In this document: in pieces, positions 34,929 through 43,214 of the stretch
How positions within the stretch are numbered: the first letter of the stretch is position 1
Layout: every line of letters begins with the position of its first letter
From: a virus
DNA length: 51,638 nucleotides
IMG/VR virus record: IMGVR_UViG_3300042691_017774
Span: 1 to 51,638 of that record
Reading direction: 5' to 3' (one strand)
Program-made: the position numbers and the translations under genes
Notes under the pieces: generated by a model
Database searches by the model: none
Seen by the model: the letters and a program-made list of their open reading frames with translations, nothing else
What the model was told of the DNA's origin: nothing

Positions 34929-35871
34929 AAGACATCATCAATTGGACCAGACATGCCACCAAGTTAATCTCTTGATCTGCAACGAACGCAGAGCGGTACT
35001 GAGACTCTGCAATGATTAGAATCGCCTCCGGAATGCTCTGATTCTCAAGACTGTCTCCCAAGGCATCGTAGATTTTTCTGTAAATATCCTGTGGAGATGC
35101 TTCGGCATTCAGTGCTGCCCATCTACGAACCGTGGCAAAGTCCTTGTTTCGAAGAGCGGTCATGAGATTCTTGATCTCAACTTCTGCTATATTTGACAAA
35201 ATTCCAATATCAATTGTCCCAGAAACTCCATATCGCTGAAGTTCATTTAGAATTCTCCGCATATCCGGAAAATGCTTCATGATTAACTGTCCAAGTACCT
35301 TCTTGTCAAACTTGACCCGTTCCTGAGTTAGAATATAAGAGCATCGCTCCATCATCTTGGCAGCGATTGCTGGTTTTTCTCCAGGTGGAAGTATAAAATC
35401 AATGCAAGTACAGCGGGAGTGAATTGGCTCAATGATACGCGATTTATAATTGCATGTAAGAATAAATCTACAATTGTTTGCGAACTCTTCGATAGCACCC
35501 CGAAGAGCGGGTTGAATGCTATTTGCATTTGAATAATCAAACTCATCCAGAATCACTACCTTTCTAACATCACCACTCAAAGATACCGTACTGGCAAATT
35601 GTCTAATCTTTGTGCGAAGGGTATCGATATTTCCTTCTTCAGAGCAGTTAATTAATATCCAGTCACATCCCATCTCATTGCAGAGTGCTTTTGCTACGGT
35701 TGTCTTACCAACACCAGCAGATCCAGAGAAGAGTAAATTTTGAGGTTCACCTTTAGCAACCATGTCGTTGAAGGTTGACTTCAACGACATGGGGAGAACA
35801 CAGTCTTCGATGGTCTGTGGTCGATACTTTTCTACCCACAGAAAATTTTCAGGTTTCATTTTATGATCCAT
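34915..35871 (-). CDS. 44: Clamp-loader ATPase gp44
   Basis: AAA+ ATPase of 318 residues from ATG 35871 (MDHKMKPENFLW), overlapping the gp45 stop by 11 bases; a second ATG at 35859 is possible. P-loop GSAGVGKTTVAKAL near 50-63, Walker B VVILDEFDYSN near 115, and an SRC motif (IHSRCTCID). Length matches T4 gp44 (319). It has clearly higher G+C than gp45 and gp62 beside it. Longer frame upstream is a shadow within gp45. Confidence 0.93.
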   Translation of the reverse strand: MDHKMKPENFLWVEKYRPQTIEDCVLPMSLKSTFNDMVAKGEPQNLLFSGSAGVGKTTVAKALCNEMGCDWILINCSEEGNIDTLRTKIRQFASTVSLSGDVRKVVILDEFDYSNANSIQPALRGAIEEFANNCRFILTCNYKSRIIEPIHSRCTCIDFILPPGEKPAIAAKMMERCSYILTQERVKFDKKVLGQLIMKHFPDMRRILNELQRYGVSGTIDIGILSNIAEVEIKNLMTALRNKDFATVRRWAALNAEASPQDIYRKIYDALGDSLENQSIPEAILIIAESQYRSAFVADQEINLVACLVQLMMSCAFK

Positions 35872-36544
35872 ACTTGGAGGTATTTGCTTCCATTGCAAAC
35901 CAATACTTAAGAGAGATAGACTTATTAACAAACTCACCAACAATATTTTTGGCAAAGTTTATTGTATAGTCACCGGGAAGAATCTTTATATTTTCCATCT
36001 TGAAGTTGAAGATGAATTGTGATCCCTCATAATTTTCATCAAGATCAATCTTGTATGAGTTTGAAGTTGGATCTGAAAGATCCGAAACCATGGCAAGAAT
36101 TCCGTTTCCATTACTTGTAAATGAAAGATCAGGAAGTTGCATTACAGATGCTGCCTTCTGAAGTTCTCCAAAATTCTTTTCAGTTAGAGTTACGCTCACA
36201 TTTACCTCTGGCATGATAACATCTTTGGTTGGCACAGAGAGTAACCTTGGTTCTGAGTAATAATAGTTTACAACAGAATTGCTACCATTCTTAATCTTTA
36301 CACTCTTTTCTCCGAATGTAAAGTTAGGTGTGTTAAACAGACTTACAACACCAAGAAATTTGTTTAAGTCCCAAATTCCAAATTCCACATCAAAAGTCTC
36401 TTCTACGGTGGCAATTGCCATTCCATTCTTGGAAGGTGTAATTGTTTTAATTACATTTCCAGGCTTTACCAGAAGATTTGAATTTAGAGTAGAAAAGTTC
36501 TTAAGAATTGTAAGAGTATTTTTTGATAAAGTCACTTGGTTCAT
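35861..36544 (-). CDS. 45: Sliding clamp gp45
   Basis: A 227-residue protein, the same length as T4 gp45 (228). MNQVTLSKNTLTILKNFSTLN and FGIWDLNKFLGVVSLFN are typical of the clamp fold. It encircles DNA for the polymerase and, in T4, activates late transcription with gp55 and gp33. It lies in the usual order before gp44. The ATG follows an AT-rich spacer with weak ribosome signal. Confidence 0.93.
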   Translation of the reverse strand: MNQVTLSKNTLTILKNFSTLNSNLLVKPGNVIKTITPSKNGMAIATVEETFDVEFGIWDLNKFLGVVSLFNTPNFTFGEKSVKIKNGSNSVVNYYYSEPRLLSVPTKDVIMPEVNVSVTLTEKNFGELQKAASVMQLPDLSFTSNGNGILAMVSDLSDPTSNSYKIDLDENYEGSQFIFNFKMENIKILPGDYTINFAKNIVGEFVNKSISLKYWFAMEANTSKYGS

Positions 36545-36559
36545 AATATTACCTTTTTA

Positions 36560-36727
36560 TTATTTCATGTAATTGTCTTCGAAGTCGTCATCCTCAAAAC
36601 CACTTTCCCAATAATTTTTAAGTTGTTGCTTTGATCGGTTCTTTTCAGAACCTTTTTCCTTCTTAGAAACAGACTTTAATTGTTTTGGTGGTTTTGGTTG
36701 GTCACGCTTAAAATCATCTTTTTTCAT
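36560..36727 (-). CDS. Small charged hypothetical protein (55 aa)
   Basis: A 55-residue frame with GAGG about 6 bases before its ATG, sitting where T4 has small genes between gp45 and gp46. The N-terminal 40 residues are very basic (KKDDFKRDQPKPPKQLKS) and the tail is acidic (GFEDDDFEDNYMK). No known domain. Its position next to the clamp suggests a small partner of polymerase or RNA polymerase, but nothing in the sequence proves it. Confidence 0.65.
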   Translation of the reverse strand: MKKDDFKRDQPKPPKQLKSVSKKEKGSEKNRSKQQLKNYWESGFEDDDFEDNYMK

Positions 36728-36754
36728 ATCTTCCTCTATTATACCATGTTTAAA

Positions 36755-37072
36755 TTACAGTTCAACCCAAAATCTATTACTATTTTCTCTAATGTAAGTA
36801 TATAAAATACCAGTGGACGGAACATACCATCTGTCTCCAACCTTTGCGTTTGCTGGAGGAGTTTCTGATATATAGAATCCTTCTTCTCCACCAATGGATG
36901 CCCAGTATGCTGATCCTTCAATTGTTCCAGGAACTTTATTAACATGAGCCTTTAATGTAACATATAGTTTTCCATCATAATCTACAGAGTCGCCAATTTT
37001 ATAAACATACGAATTTCCATCAGGATCGTATTGTTTATACTTGCCTCTAAAATTTAGATTATCTGTCTTCAT
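36755..37072 (-). CDS. Small virion-type protein with a carbohydrate-binding-like fold (105 aa)
   Basis: MKTDNLNFRGKYKQYDPDGN followed by YKIGDSVDYDGKLYVTLKAH and YWASIGG, the pattern of small chitin- or carbohydrate-binding-like modules (WYxxxDxVxYxGKxY), then FYISETPPANAKVGDRWY. It lies inside the replication operon yet looks like a fibre accessory. A CATAAATA octamer ends 6 bases before its ATG, where transcription would start exactly at the ATG. Confidence 0.6.
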   Translation of the reverse strand: MKTDNLNFRGKYKQYDPDGNSYVYKIGDSVDYDGKLYVTLKAHVNKVPGTIEGSAYWASIGGEEGFYISETPPANAKVGDRWYVPSTGILYTYIRENSNRFWVEL

Positions 37073-38803
37073 TTAAGTATTTATGAGTTTACTAAAATTA
37101 TTTTTCTTTTCAAATATAACCAGTGAACCGAACTTATCGACCAACTGATCTGCCTTGTGACTGATAACATAAACATTTGCCTTATCGCTTATGACTCGTA
37201 AAAGTTTCATAAGTTCATCCATTCCTACGCCATCCAAAGAAGAGTCAAATACTTCGTCAAGAATAAGAAGATTGCAGTTTATGCTGTTTTTCAGTCTTGC
37301 AATCTCTCTCCATGCCAAAAGCAGGGCAAGATCAATTCGCATTTTCTCTCCTTCGCTAAAATTCATATAACTGAATTCATCTCGGTGTCTGGACTTAATC
37401 TGTTCGTTAAACTCTTCATCCAAATTAAACTGTACGAAAAAATCCATCGCTGATAAAAACTTGTTGATATATTTGTTCATATATGGTAGGTAATACTTTA
37501 TTATTTTAGTTTTAACCCCACCATCCTTTAGCAAGTCACTTGCAAGTTCATGATACATCAAGTCTTCTGAATTCGTAGATCTTTCTTCCTCTAGTATTTT
37601 TAGTCCACCTTCAAGTTGACTTAATTTTGTCTTTTCAATCTCCAGATCATCTACAATTACAGACTTATTCAAAGTAGATTTTATCTTTTCGATTTCCTTT
37701 TTATAAGTTTCAATTTCGCGAACAATTGCTCTACATTCAGATTGCTTTATTCGAGTTTGTTCAAGAGAAATCTCAAGAGTGTTTATTTCTTCTTCAATCT
37801 GATCGCGAAATTCTATACCCTGCTCTAATGAGTCATCTGTATTTGAAATTTCCAAATTACACTGAAGAATTTTATTTCTCTTCACAGATTCATTTATGTC
37901 TTGAGAACATGTTGGACATGTACAGTTTTCTTTAAAGAGGTTTATTTTCTTTTCAGTTTCTTTTCTAATTGTTTTTAATTCTGAAATGTTAGATTCTATC
38001 TTTTTTATTCTTTCTTTCTTTGCCTTCAAAGAATCAAGTATAAATTGAATATCCTTTTCCTCCCACCCACAATTCATGCCCTTTGATGCCATATCCATCT
38101 CTATATCAAAAACCTTTGATTCCAACTCTTTTATTTTTGATAACTTAACATCATTATCTTCTGTGTTTTTCTTTTCCAGAGTTACAATATAACTATTTTG
38201 AACACTTATTTTATTTTTCTCAATTTCTAGTCGGGTATTAATGTCTTTGATTGTTTCTTTGATCGAAAGAATCTTTCCTTTCAAGACAACATTCATTGTG
38301 CTGAAGATATTGATATCAAGAATATTTTCAATTACATTTCTTCGATCTGCTGCTGATAATTGCATAAATGGAACAAAAGAAGAACTACCCAAGATCACCA
38401 CCTGAGTAAATGTCTTATAGTTCATCTTTAGAATTTGCTGCTCTAGAAGTTCTTGATAATCCACAGACTTTGCATCTTGATCTATAAGAGTACCGTTTTT
38501 GTGAATTTCAAATATTCTAGGATTGATTCCTCTTCTTACCATGAACTTATCAGATCCCTTTGTAAACTCAATTTCAACCAAACATCCTTTTTCGTTAATC
38601 GAATTTACAAGTTGAGGAATATTAATCTTTCTGAATGGTTTTCCAAAAAGAGCAAAAGTAATAGAATCCAAAAAAGCAAATGACTTACCACTCCCATTGT
38701 TTCCACATATGAGAGTTGTATTGTTTTTATTCAATGCAATTTCGGTTACTGTATTACCAAAAGATCCAAAGTTTTTGAATCTTACTTTTTCAAAAATTAT
38801 CAT
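37073..38803 (-). CDS. 46: Recombination nuclease subunit gp46 (Rad50/SbcC-like)
   Basis: A 576-residue SMC-like ATPase (T4 gp46 is 560). Walker A GNNGSGKS (34-41), long central coiled coil with the zinc-hook CPTC (about 300), the ABC signature NFSEGEKMRIDLAL, and Walker B LLILDEVFDSSLDG near 515. With gp47 it processes DNA ends for recombination-driven replication. The stop of gp47 and its start overlap by 4 bases. Confidence 0.95.
   Translation of the reverse strand: MIIFEKVRFKNFGSFGNTVTEIALNKNNTTLICGNNGSGKSFAFLDSITFALFGKPFRKINIPQLVNSINEKGCLVEIEFTKGSDKFMVRRGINPRIFEIHKNGTLIDQDAKSVDYQELLEQQILKMNYKTFTQVVILGSSSFVPFMQLSAADRRNVIENILDINIFSTMNVVLKGKILSIKETIKDINTRLEIEKNKISVQNSYIVTLEKKNTEDNDVKLSKIKELESKVFDIEMDMASKGMNCGWEEKDIQFILDSLKAKKERIKKIESNISELKTIRKETEKKINLFKENCTCPTCSQDINESVKRNKILQCNLEISNTDDSLEQGIEFRDQIEEEINTLEISLEQTRIKQSECRAIVREIETYKKEIEKIKSTLNKSVIVDDLEIEKTKLSQLEGGLKILEEERSTNSEDLMYHELASDLLKDGGVKTKIIKYYLPYMNKYINKFLSAMDFFVQFNLDEEFNEQIKSRHRDEFSYMNFSEGEKMRIDLALLLAWREIARLKNSINCNLLILDEVFDSSLDGVGMDELMKLLRVISDKANVYVISHKADQLVDKFGSLVIFEKKNNFSKLINT
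37078..37085 (-). promoter_or_regulatory. Late-promoter-like octamer CATAAATA
   Basis: Minus strand CATAAATA, one base off the consensus TATAAATA, lying inside the end of the gp46 gene. Placing T4 late spacing on it puts the transcription start at 37072, the A of the next ATG, with no leader. Confidence 0.5.
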
Positions 38804-39858
38804 ATTTTAAGACTTTCCATGTAAACATCACGAACAAGAGTTTTGAGTCTTACCTTATCAAAATCTCTTTGGATTGCATCAATTTCTCTTCCAATGATAC
38901 TAATCGTATCTTCGCTTTCATCAAATTCAACCGAAGTGGTTTTATCTGATATGTCTTCTATGATTGAAAGATCCTGTATACTCTTTTCCCAAAGAGCATC
39001 TATAAATTTATCAAATATATTTTGTTTTGTTTTATTTCTTACAGTTACACGAATATAACCATTTTTAAGATTTGTATCGCTCAAAAACTTTGCAATTTTC
39101 TTGACTTCTTCTGGACTAGAATCATCATAGTTAAATATATGAAATATATTGTTTTTATTTTCTATAAATTCAAAAGTGTCTGATACCGTGTCGTAGACAT
39201 GAAATCCTTTTCTTGAATATGCATCAGAAAAGTTCATTTGATATTGAGTACCAAGATAATGAATATTTCCTTCAGATTGTTTGATATGAAAGTGTCCAGA
39301 TAACACTTTATCAAATCTATTAAACATGGATACACTGAATCCATTCTGATGCTTTACACCAGGAATGACCTGAAATCCTACAATTTCAAAGTGCCCACCA
39401 ATAATTCTAGATTTGCATTTCTGTAGAAAATTTACAATCTCTGCCTCATTCTCTTTTGTTACCCATGGGATGATTCCAAAATTAAAATCATCAAACATAA
39501 TTTCTGTTGGATTTTCATATATTTTAATATTTGAATATCGTTCGGTAAGTAACTCTTTCAATGAGTTTAGATTATTAGTATTTCTGTAATAGGTATCATG
39601 GTTACCTATAGTAATATGTAATTTTACATTTTCTGTTTCAAATGCATTTATAAATCTTTGTCTTACCAAAGACAGCGTATTGAAATTTACATATTTTCTA
39701 CGATCAAAGAAGTCACCCAAGTGTACAACTTGATCTACTTTGTTTTCTTTTAAATACGGAAAGAATTGATTTTCAAAAAATTGTAAAGAATTTTCCAAAA
39801 AGATAGGTGAATCATTTCTACAACCAAAATGAGTATCACTTATAAATGCAATTTTCAC
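38800..39858 (-). CDS. 47: Recombination nuclease subunit gp47 (Mre11/SbcD-like)
   Basis: A 352-residue metallophosphoesterase (T4 gp47 is 339). Motifs in order: SDTHFG (7-12), HLGDFFDRR, TIGNHDTYYR, IIGGHFEI and LSGHFHIKQ, which together form the two-metal site. Partner of gp46. The gp55 stop overlaps its start (ATGA), so gp55, gp47 and gp46 are translated in series. Confidence 0.95.
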   Translation of the reverse strand: MKIAFISDTHFGCRNDSPIFLENSLQFFENQFFPYLKENKVDQVVHLGDFFDRRKYVNFNTLSLVRQRFINAFETENVKLHITIGNHDTYYRNTNNLNSLKELLTERYSNIKIYENPTEIMFDDFNFGIIPWVTKENEAEIVNFLQKCKSRIIGGHFEIVGFQVIPGVKHQNGFSVSMFNRFDKVLSGHFHIKQSEGNIHYLGTQYQMNFSDAYSRKGFHVYDTVSDTFEFIENKNNIFHIFNYDDSSPEEVKKIAKFLSDTNLKNGYIRVTVRNKTKQNIFDKFIDALWEKSIQDLSIIEDISDKTTSVEFDESEDTISIIGREIDAIQRDFDKVRLKTLVRDVYMESLKI

Positions 39859-40436
39859 TTTTTCTTTCTTCTCTTTCTTTTATTTTTTACCTTTGGTTCC
39901 ATTTTTTCTATATCAGTTTCAGACAAAGAAAAATGTTTTTGTAAAAAATCACTATAAGAAGGACTTTCAGATTCCCTTCTCATCCATTCGGTAAGCTTAC
40001 CATCTATATCTTTCATCTGCAAGCACTTGTATTTGATATATGCTTGTTTCTTTTCCTTTTCGATTCTTCTTAAAAATGCATAATATATTATTTGAGTAAA
40101 ATATGAAAATGGGTTTGTAGACTTTTGTGGATCAAAGTTATGAGCATATAAAATACAATTTTCCACACCATCACATATCATGTCTTCACGAAAAGGATAA
40201 TTTATAAAGTTTGGACGGTGGGATAAATGTTCTGCTATTTTTAGAAAACAAGTTCCAATATAATCTGTAATTGGTGGTCTTTTTTCACCACACTCCTCTG
40301 CATCTCTCACTATTTTTTTCCACTCTGTCATAGCAGAACAAAATTTTACATTATCGATATAATGCTTGAGAGATTTTACTTCGTCTTCTACTTCTTTTAT
40401 AATCTCATCTTCATTATTTTTATTTTGTTTTTTCAT
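39855..40436 (-). CDS. 55: Late-transcription sigma factor gp55
   Basis: A 193-residue protein from ATG 40436, with AAGGA about 5 bases upstream (a second ATG 6 bases earlier is too near the ribosome site). FREDMICDGVENCILYAHNFDPQKSTNPFSYFTQIIYYAFLRRI is the sigma region 2-like part. gp55 binds host RNA polymerase and reads TATAAATA. T4 gp55 ends in a short hydrophobic/acidic clamp-binding tail; here the end is KVKNKRKRRKKK, strongly basic. Fits position between the unknown gene and gp47. Confidence 0.9.
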   Translation of the reverse strand: MKKQNKNNEDEIIKEVEDEVKSLKHYIDNVKFCSAMTEWKKIVRDAEECGEKRPPITDYIGTCFLKIAEHLSHRPNFINYPFREDMICDGVENCILYAHNFDPQKSTNPFSYFTQIIYYAFLRRIEKEKKQAYIKYKCLQMKDIDGKLTEWMRRESESPSYSDFLQKHFSLSETDIEKMEPKVKNKRKRRKKK

Positions 40437-40457
40437 AATCATCCTTGGATGATGCCA

Positions 40458-40485
40458 AGTATAACATGGAAAATGAAGTTTTCAA
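40458..40485 (-). promoter_or_regulatory. Sigma70-like promoter before gp55
   Basis: Minus strand TTGAAA (40480-40485), 16-base spacer, TATACT (40458-40463). It would start transcription about 15 bases before the gp55 ATG, leaving room for its AAGGA ribosome site. It drives gp55, gp47, gp46 and onward. Confidence 0.6.
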
Positions 40486-40524
40486 GCAATTTATGAAATC
40501 TTCCACAACAAACTTATAAAAGGC

Positions 40525-40554
40525 TTGACAGATTCTGGTAAGCATGTGTATAAT
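40525..40554 (+). promoter_or_regulatory. Plus-strand sigma70-like promoter (divergent)
   Basis: TTGACA (40525-40530), 18-base spacer, TATAAT (40549-40554), both boxes at consensus. It faces right, against all genes in the window, and would transcribe into the 3' end of the Sm-like gene. Only a 15-codon frame (40567-40614, MKKETYLSITISYSL) follows; an antisense or regulatory RNA is possible. Confidence 0.6.
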
Positions 40555-40597
40555 TTTTGTGTGGGAATGAAGAAGGAAACCTATCTATCGATAACTA

Positions 40598-41305
40598 TTA
40601 GTTATAGTCTTTAGAGTTAGGATCTGGATTCCAATCACTGAACCTATTACCAAAGTTCTTATTATCCTTCTCATCACCAGTAAAGCGATTACGCTTCTTA
40701 ACTTCATCTACCATATTCAATAAAATCTTTGGATCTAATATACCAGAGCTGACTAAATTCATAATAGATTCAGCAGGAATGTATAACTGCATCATTATCA
40801 TATGACGATCCAGTTCTCTTTCATCTGTCATGTCCGGTGGAAGATAGTCTGATTTTTTACTTTTTCTTTTCTTCTTGTTCTTTGGTGCTGAATAATTATT
40901 CTCAGGCATAGCATTCTTAAATAACTCTTCAGATGATGATAAAAAATCTTCTAACATTGAACTAAAAGCATTCATATCAATTTTTTCATCTTTTGGTTCT
41001 TCAATTGTATCTATAGATTTTGAATTAAATTCTCTATCACTTTCCATTTCATACAATTTTATAGTATCTGCATTTGGTTCAATTCTAAATGCTATATGAT
41101 TTAAAGGTAATTCTATATCCTTTGAATCGGTGTTCATCAACCAATCATGAAGTGATGTTATGTCTATAATTCTTCCCAATTCATCTTGAGAAACCATAGT
41201 TTTAAAAACCATTGGTTTATGTATCTTAATAAAGTTATCATTTTCTTCAAGAACCTGACATGCTATTTCTTCACCACTTCTGAGTTTAAGAACTTTTAAA
41301 TTCAT
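40598..41305 (-). CDS. Sm-like (Lsm-type) domain protein
   Basis: A 235-residue protein whose first 75 residues (MNLKVLKLRSGEEIACQVLEEND, FIKIHKPMVF) have the strand pattern and RSGEE...V of Sm/Lsm RNA-binding domains. The middle is acidic and poorly conserved, followed by a Lys-rich stretch (NKKKRKSKK) and a C-terminal helical segment. It lies between UvsW and gp55, as in other T4-like marine phages. It may bind RNA, but no target is known. Confidence 0.65.
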   Translation of the reverse strand: MNLKVLKLRSGEEIACQVLEENDNFIKIHKPMVFKTMVSQDELGRIIDITSLHDWLMNTDSKDIELPLNHIAFRIEPNADTIKLYEMESDREFNSKSIDTIEEPKDEKIDMNAFSSMLEDFLSSSEELFKNAMPENNYSAPKNKKKRKSKKSDYLPPDMTDERELDRHMIMMQLYIPAESIMNLVSSGILDPKILLNMVDEVKKRNRFTGDEKDNKNFGNRFSDWNPDPNSKDYN

Positions 41306-41306
41306 T

Positions 41307-42758
41307 CTATTCTCCTAACTTTATTTTGGTCTTCTTGAATGTGAACTGCTCATTAGTATATATGGTAGTTCGCTCATCTAGATGTCGAAGGGCGTGATTG
41401 CGATACTTTCCATACGAAAGATCGTCTCCCAAGTCATACACTGTGACTTTATCTTTTGTTTCTGACTTTCGAAGACCTCTTCCAATCGACTGCAACACTC
41501 GTATTACTGACTTAGAAGGAGAAGCAAATATAATAGCATGTATATTTTTAATATTGATTCCTGTAGAACATGTTCCATACGATGCTACTAAAATACTATT
41601 ATCGTTACTGTCTACTATTTTTCGGATTTCTTCTCGTTCTTCGATTTCCGTTTTGCCGCAGATAAGATAAGTTTTCTTTCTATTTTGTCCTTTAAGTTTA
41701 TCATGGAGCGGTATTCCATGCTTTCCAACAAAATTGAAAAGAACAAGCACATTACCACGAATACTGTTAGCAAGATTGCATATGAAATCATTTCTTTTAT
41801 TATTTAGCACAATCCATTCGATTTCGTCTGCATATTTTGCTCTCTTGATCTGCTGCACATCAGATTCTCCATATTTTAAAAGCAAACATTCTATATTTAA
41901 TTGTGCTAGAACTTCTTTGTCTATGAGTTCTTTGGTTGATGTTACTTGATGGACTGTGCCAAATAATCCTTCCAAAACTAATTTGTGAACCTGAGTTCCG
42001 TCGAGTGTTCCTGTAGTTCCAATGCGATATTCACATTTTTTGAGTTTAGTCATTATCTTGACTAAAGACTTTGCCTTAAACAAATGCGATTCATCTCCAA
42101 TAATCGCATCAAACTGCTCAAAAAATGTTTCGTTCTGTGTATACAAACTTTGCCATGTTGAAATTACAACTTTGGCATTTGTTTGCTTTTCCTGACCACC
42201 GTAAATTAAATGTATGTGTTTTGATATTTGTTTCGAATTTGAGTAATCCTGAAAATCAGAATTTAATTGCGTAACTAATCCTGTTGTTGGTACAACAATT
42301 AAAATTTTCTTGTTTATTCTCTTCAAAAGTTCCAACACAATAAAATATATGATCAAACTCTTACCACTGCCTGTTGGAGATATCAGAAGTGTTCTACGAT
42401 TTTGTATGGCGTGTTTCACTGCATCTATCTGGTAGTCGTGTGGTTCGATTCTCTTGCCTCCTGAGTAAACTGTAGGCAATTCTAGTGACTCTATGTCACT
42501 CTTCAATGTTTCTTCATATTCTAACTTATATCCTCTATCTCTTGCAAAAGAGAGAACATATGGAAGAAGACCAGCATATAGTTTATTTGTTAAAATATTG
42601 AAAAGACGAATCTTTCCATCCCACCGCTTCTTTCGAAATGCTGGATTATATTCAGAGTTTGGAACTCTAAATGTAAAAAAGGAAGACAACTCTTTCGCAA
42701 TGCCTTTTTCGCATTCGATTTCAATATACACTGAATCTACTTTTTTAATTTTGATCAT
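41307..42758 (-). CDS. uvsW: UvsW recombination helicase
   Basis: A 483-residue SF2 helicase from ATG 42758, overlapping the UvsY stop (ATGA). Q-like start HDYQIDAV, motif I ISPTGSGKSL, motif II IGDESHLF, motif III GTTGTL, and motif VI LQSIGRGLRK. N-terminal domain (about 90 residues) binds DNA junctions in T4 UvsW. It resolves R-loops and branches and stops origin-dependent replication. Length is near T4 UvsW (about 500). Confidence 0.95.
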   Translation of the reverse strand: MIKIKKVDSVYIEIECEKGIAKELSSFFTFRVPNSEYNPAFRKKRWDGKIRLFNILTNKLYAGLLPYVLSFARDRGYKLEYEETLKSDIESLELPTVYSGGKRIEPHDYQIDAVKHAIQNRRTLLISPTGSGKSLIIYFIVLELLKRINKKILIVVPTTGLVTQLNSDFQDYSNSKQISKHIHLIYGGQEKQTNAKVVISTWQSLYTQNETFFEQFDAIIGDESHLFKAKSLVKIMTKLKKCEYRIGTTGTLDGTQVHKLVLEGLFGTVHQVTSTKELIDKEVLAQLNIECLLLKYGESDVQQIKRAKYADEIEWIVLNNKRNDFICNLANSIRGNVLVLFNFVGKHGIPLHDKLKGQNRKKTYLICGKTEIEEREEIRKIVDSNDNSILVASYGTCSTGINIKNIHAIIFASPSKSVIRVLQSIGRGLRKSETKDKVTVYDLGDDLSYGKYRNHALRHLDERTTIYTNEQFTFKKTKIKLGE

Positions 42759-43189
42759 AGTCCTTGTGTGAACTTGATCCACTCAATCGATGAGCGAATA
42801 TTCCAAATTTTATTTGAAATAATTTTCACTACACTTTCAATATAATTTACTTTTTCTTTTTGTAAAAATAACTTGTTACCGAGAGTGATTACATCCATAT
42901 CACTATCGATGAATCTATCCAAATCATTTTTTAGAATGTTTAGATCAAAAGGTTTCCATCCCTTTTGTTTTAATTCTTCTTCAGATAACTTTCCTGAATA
43001 ATATAACCATTTGTCTCGTTTTAAGACTTTGAGTTTTGATTCTAAAGATTCTAGAATTAACTTTTCATCCATCAATATACACAAATATTTGTTATGTAAT
43101 TGTGGTATTTTTGATGCTTCATCATCTAAATGTGATGTATCAATTGCAGTATCTAGTTCTGCTTGTGCTTTTATTTGTTCAATGTTCAT
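42755..43189 (-). CDS. uvsY: UvsY recombination mediator
   Basis: A 144-residue helical protein in the UvsY position, upstream of UvsW. MNIEQIKAQAELDTAIDTSHLDDEASKIPQLHNK begins with the N-terminal pattern of UvsY (T4, 137 residues), and DKWLYYSGKLSEEEL matches the YYSG part. It loads UvsX recombinase on gp32-covered DNA. A CATAAATA octamer lies 18-25 bases before the ATG. Confidence 0.88.
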   Translation of the reverse strand: MNIEQIKAQAELDTAIDTSHLDDEASKIPQLHNKYLCILMDEKLILESLESKLKVLKRDKWLYYSGKLSEEELKQKGWKPFDLNILKNDLDRFIDSDMDVITLGNKLFLQKEKVNYIESVVKIISNKIWNIRSSIEWIKFTQGL

Positions 43190-43206
43190 AATATAGATCT
43201 CAATAG

Positions 43207-43214
43207 TATTTATG
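43207..43214 (-). promoter_or_regulatory. Late-promoter-like octamer before uvsY
   Basis: Minus strand CATAAATA, seven of eight bases of the T4 late box, overlapping the stop of the tail gene upstream. Its start would lie at about 43201, 12 bases before the uvsY ATG. Confidence 0.45.

Noticed and set aside
35872-35955. Longer start for gp44 at 35955
   Set aside because: The added hydrophobic residues are an out-of-frame reading of the gp45 gene end; the family begins near the ATG at 35871.
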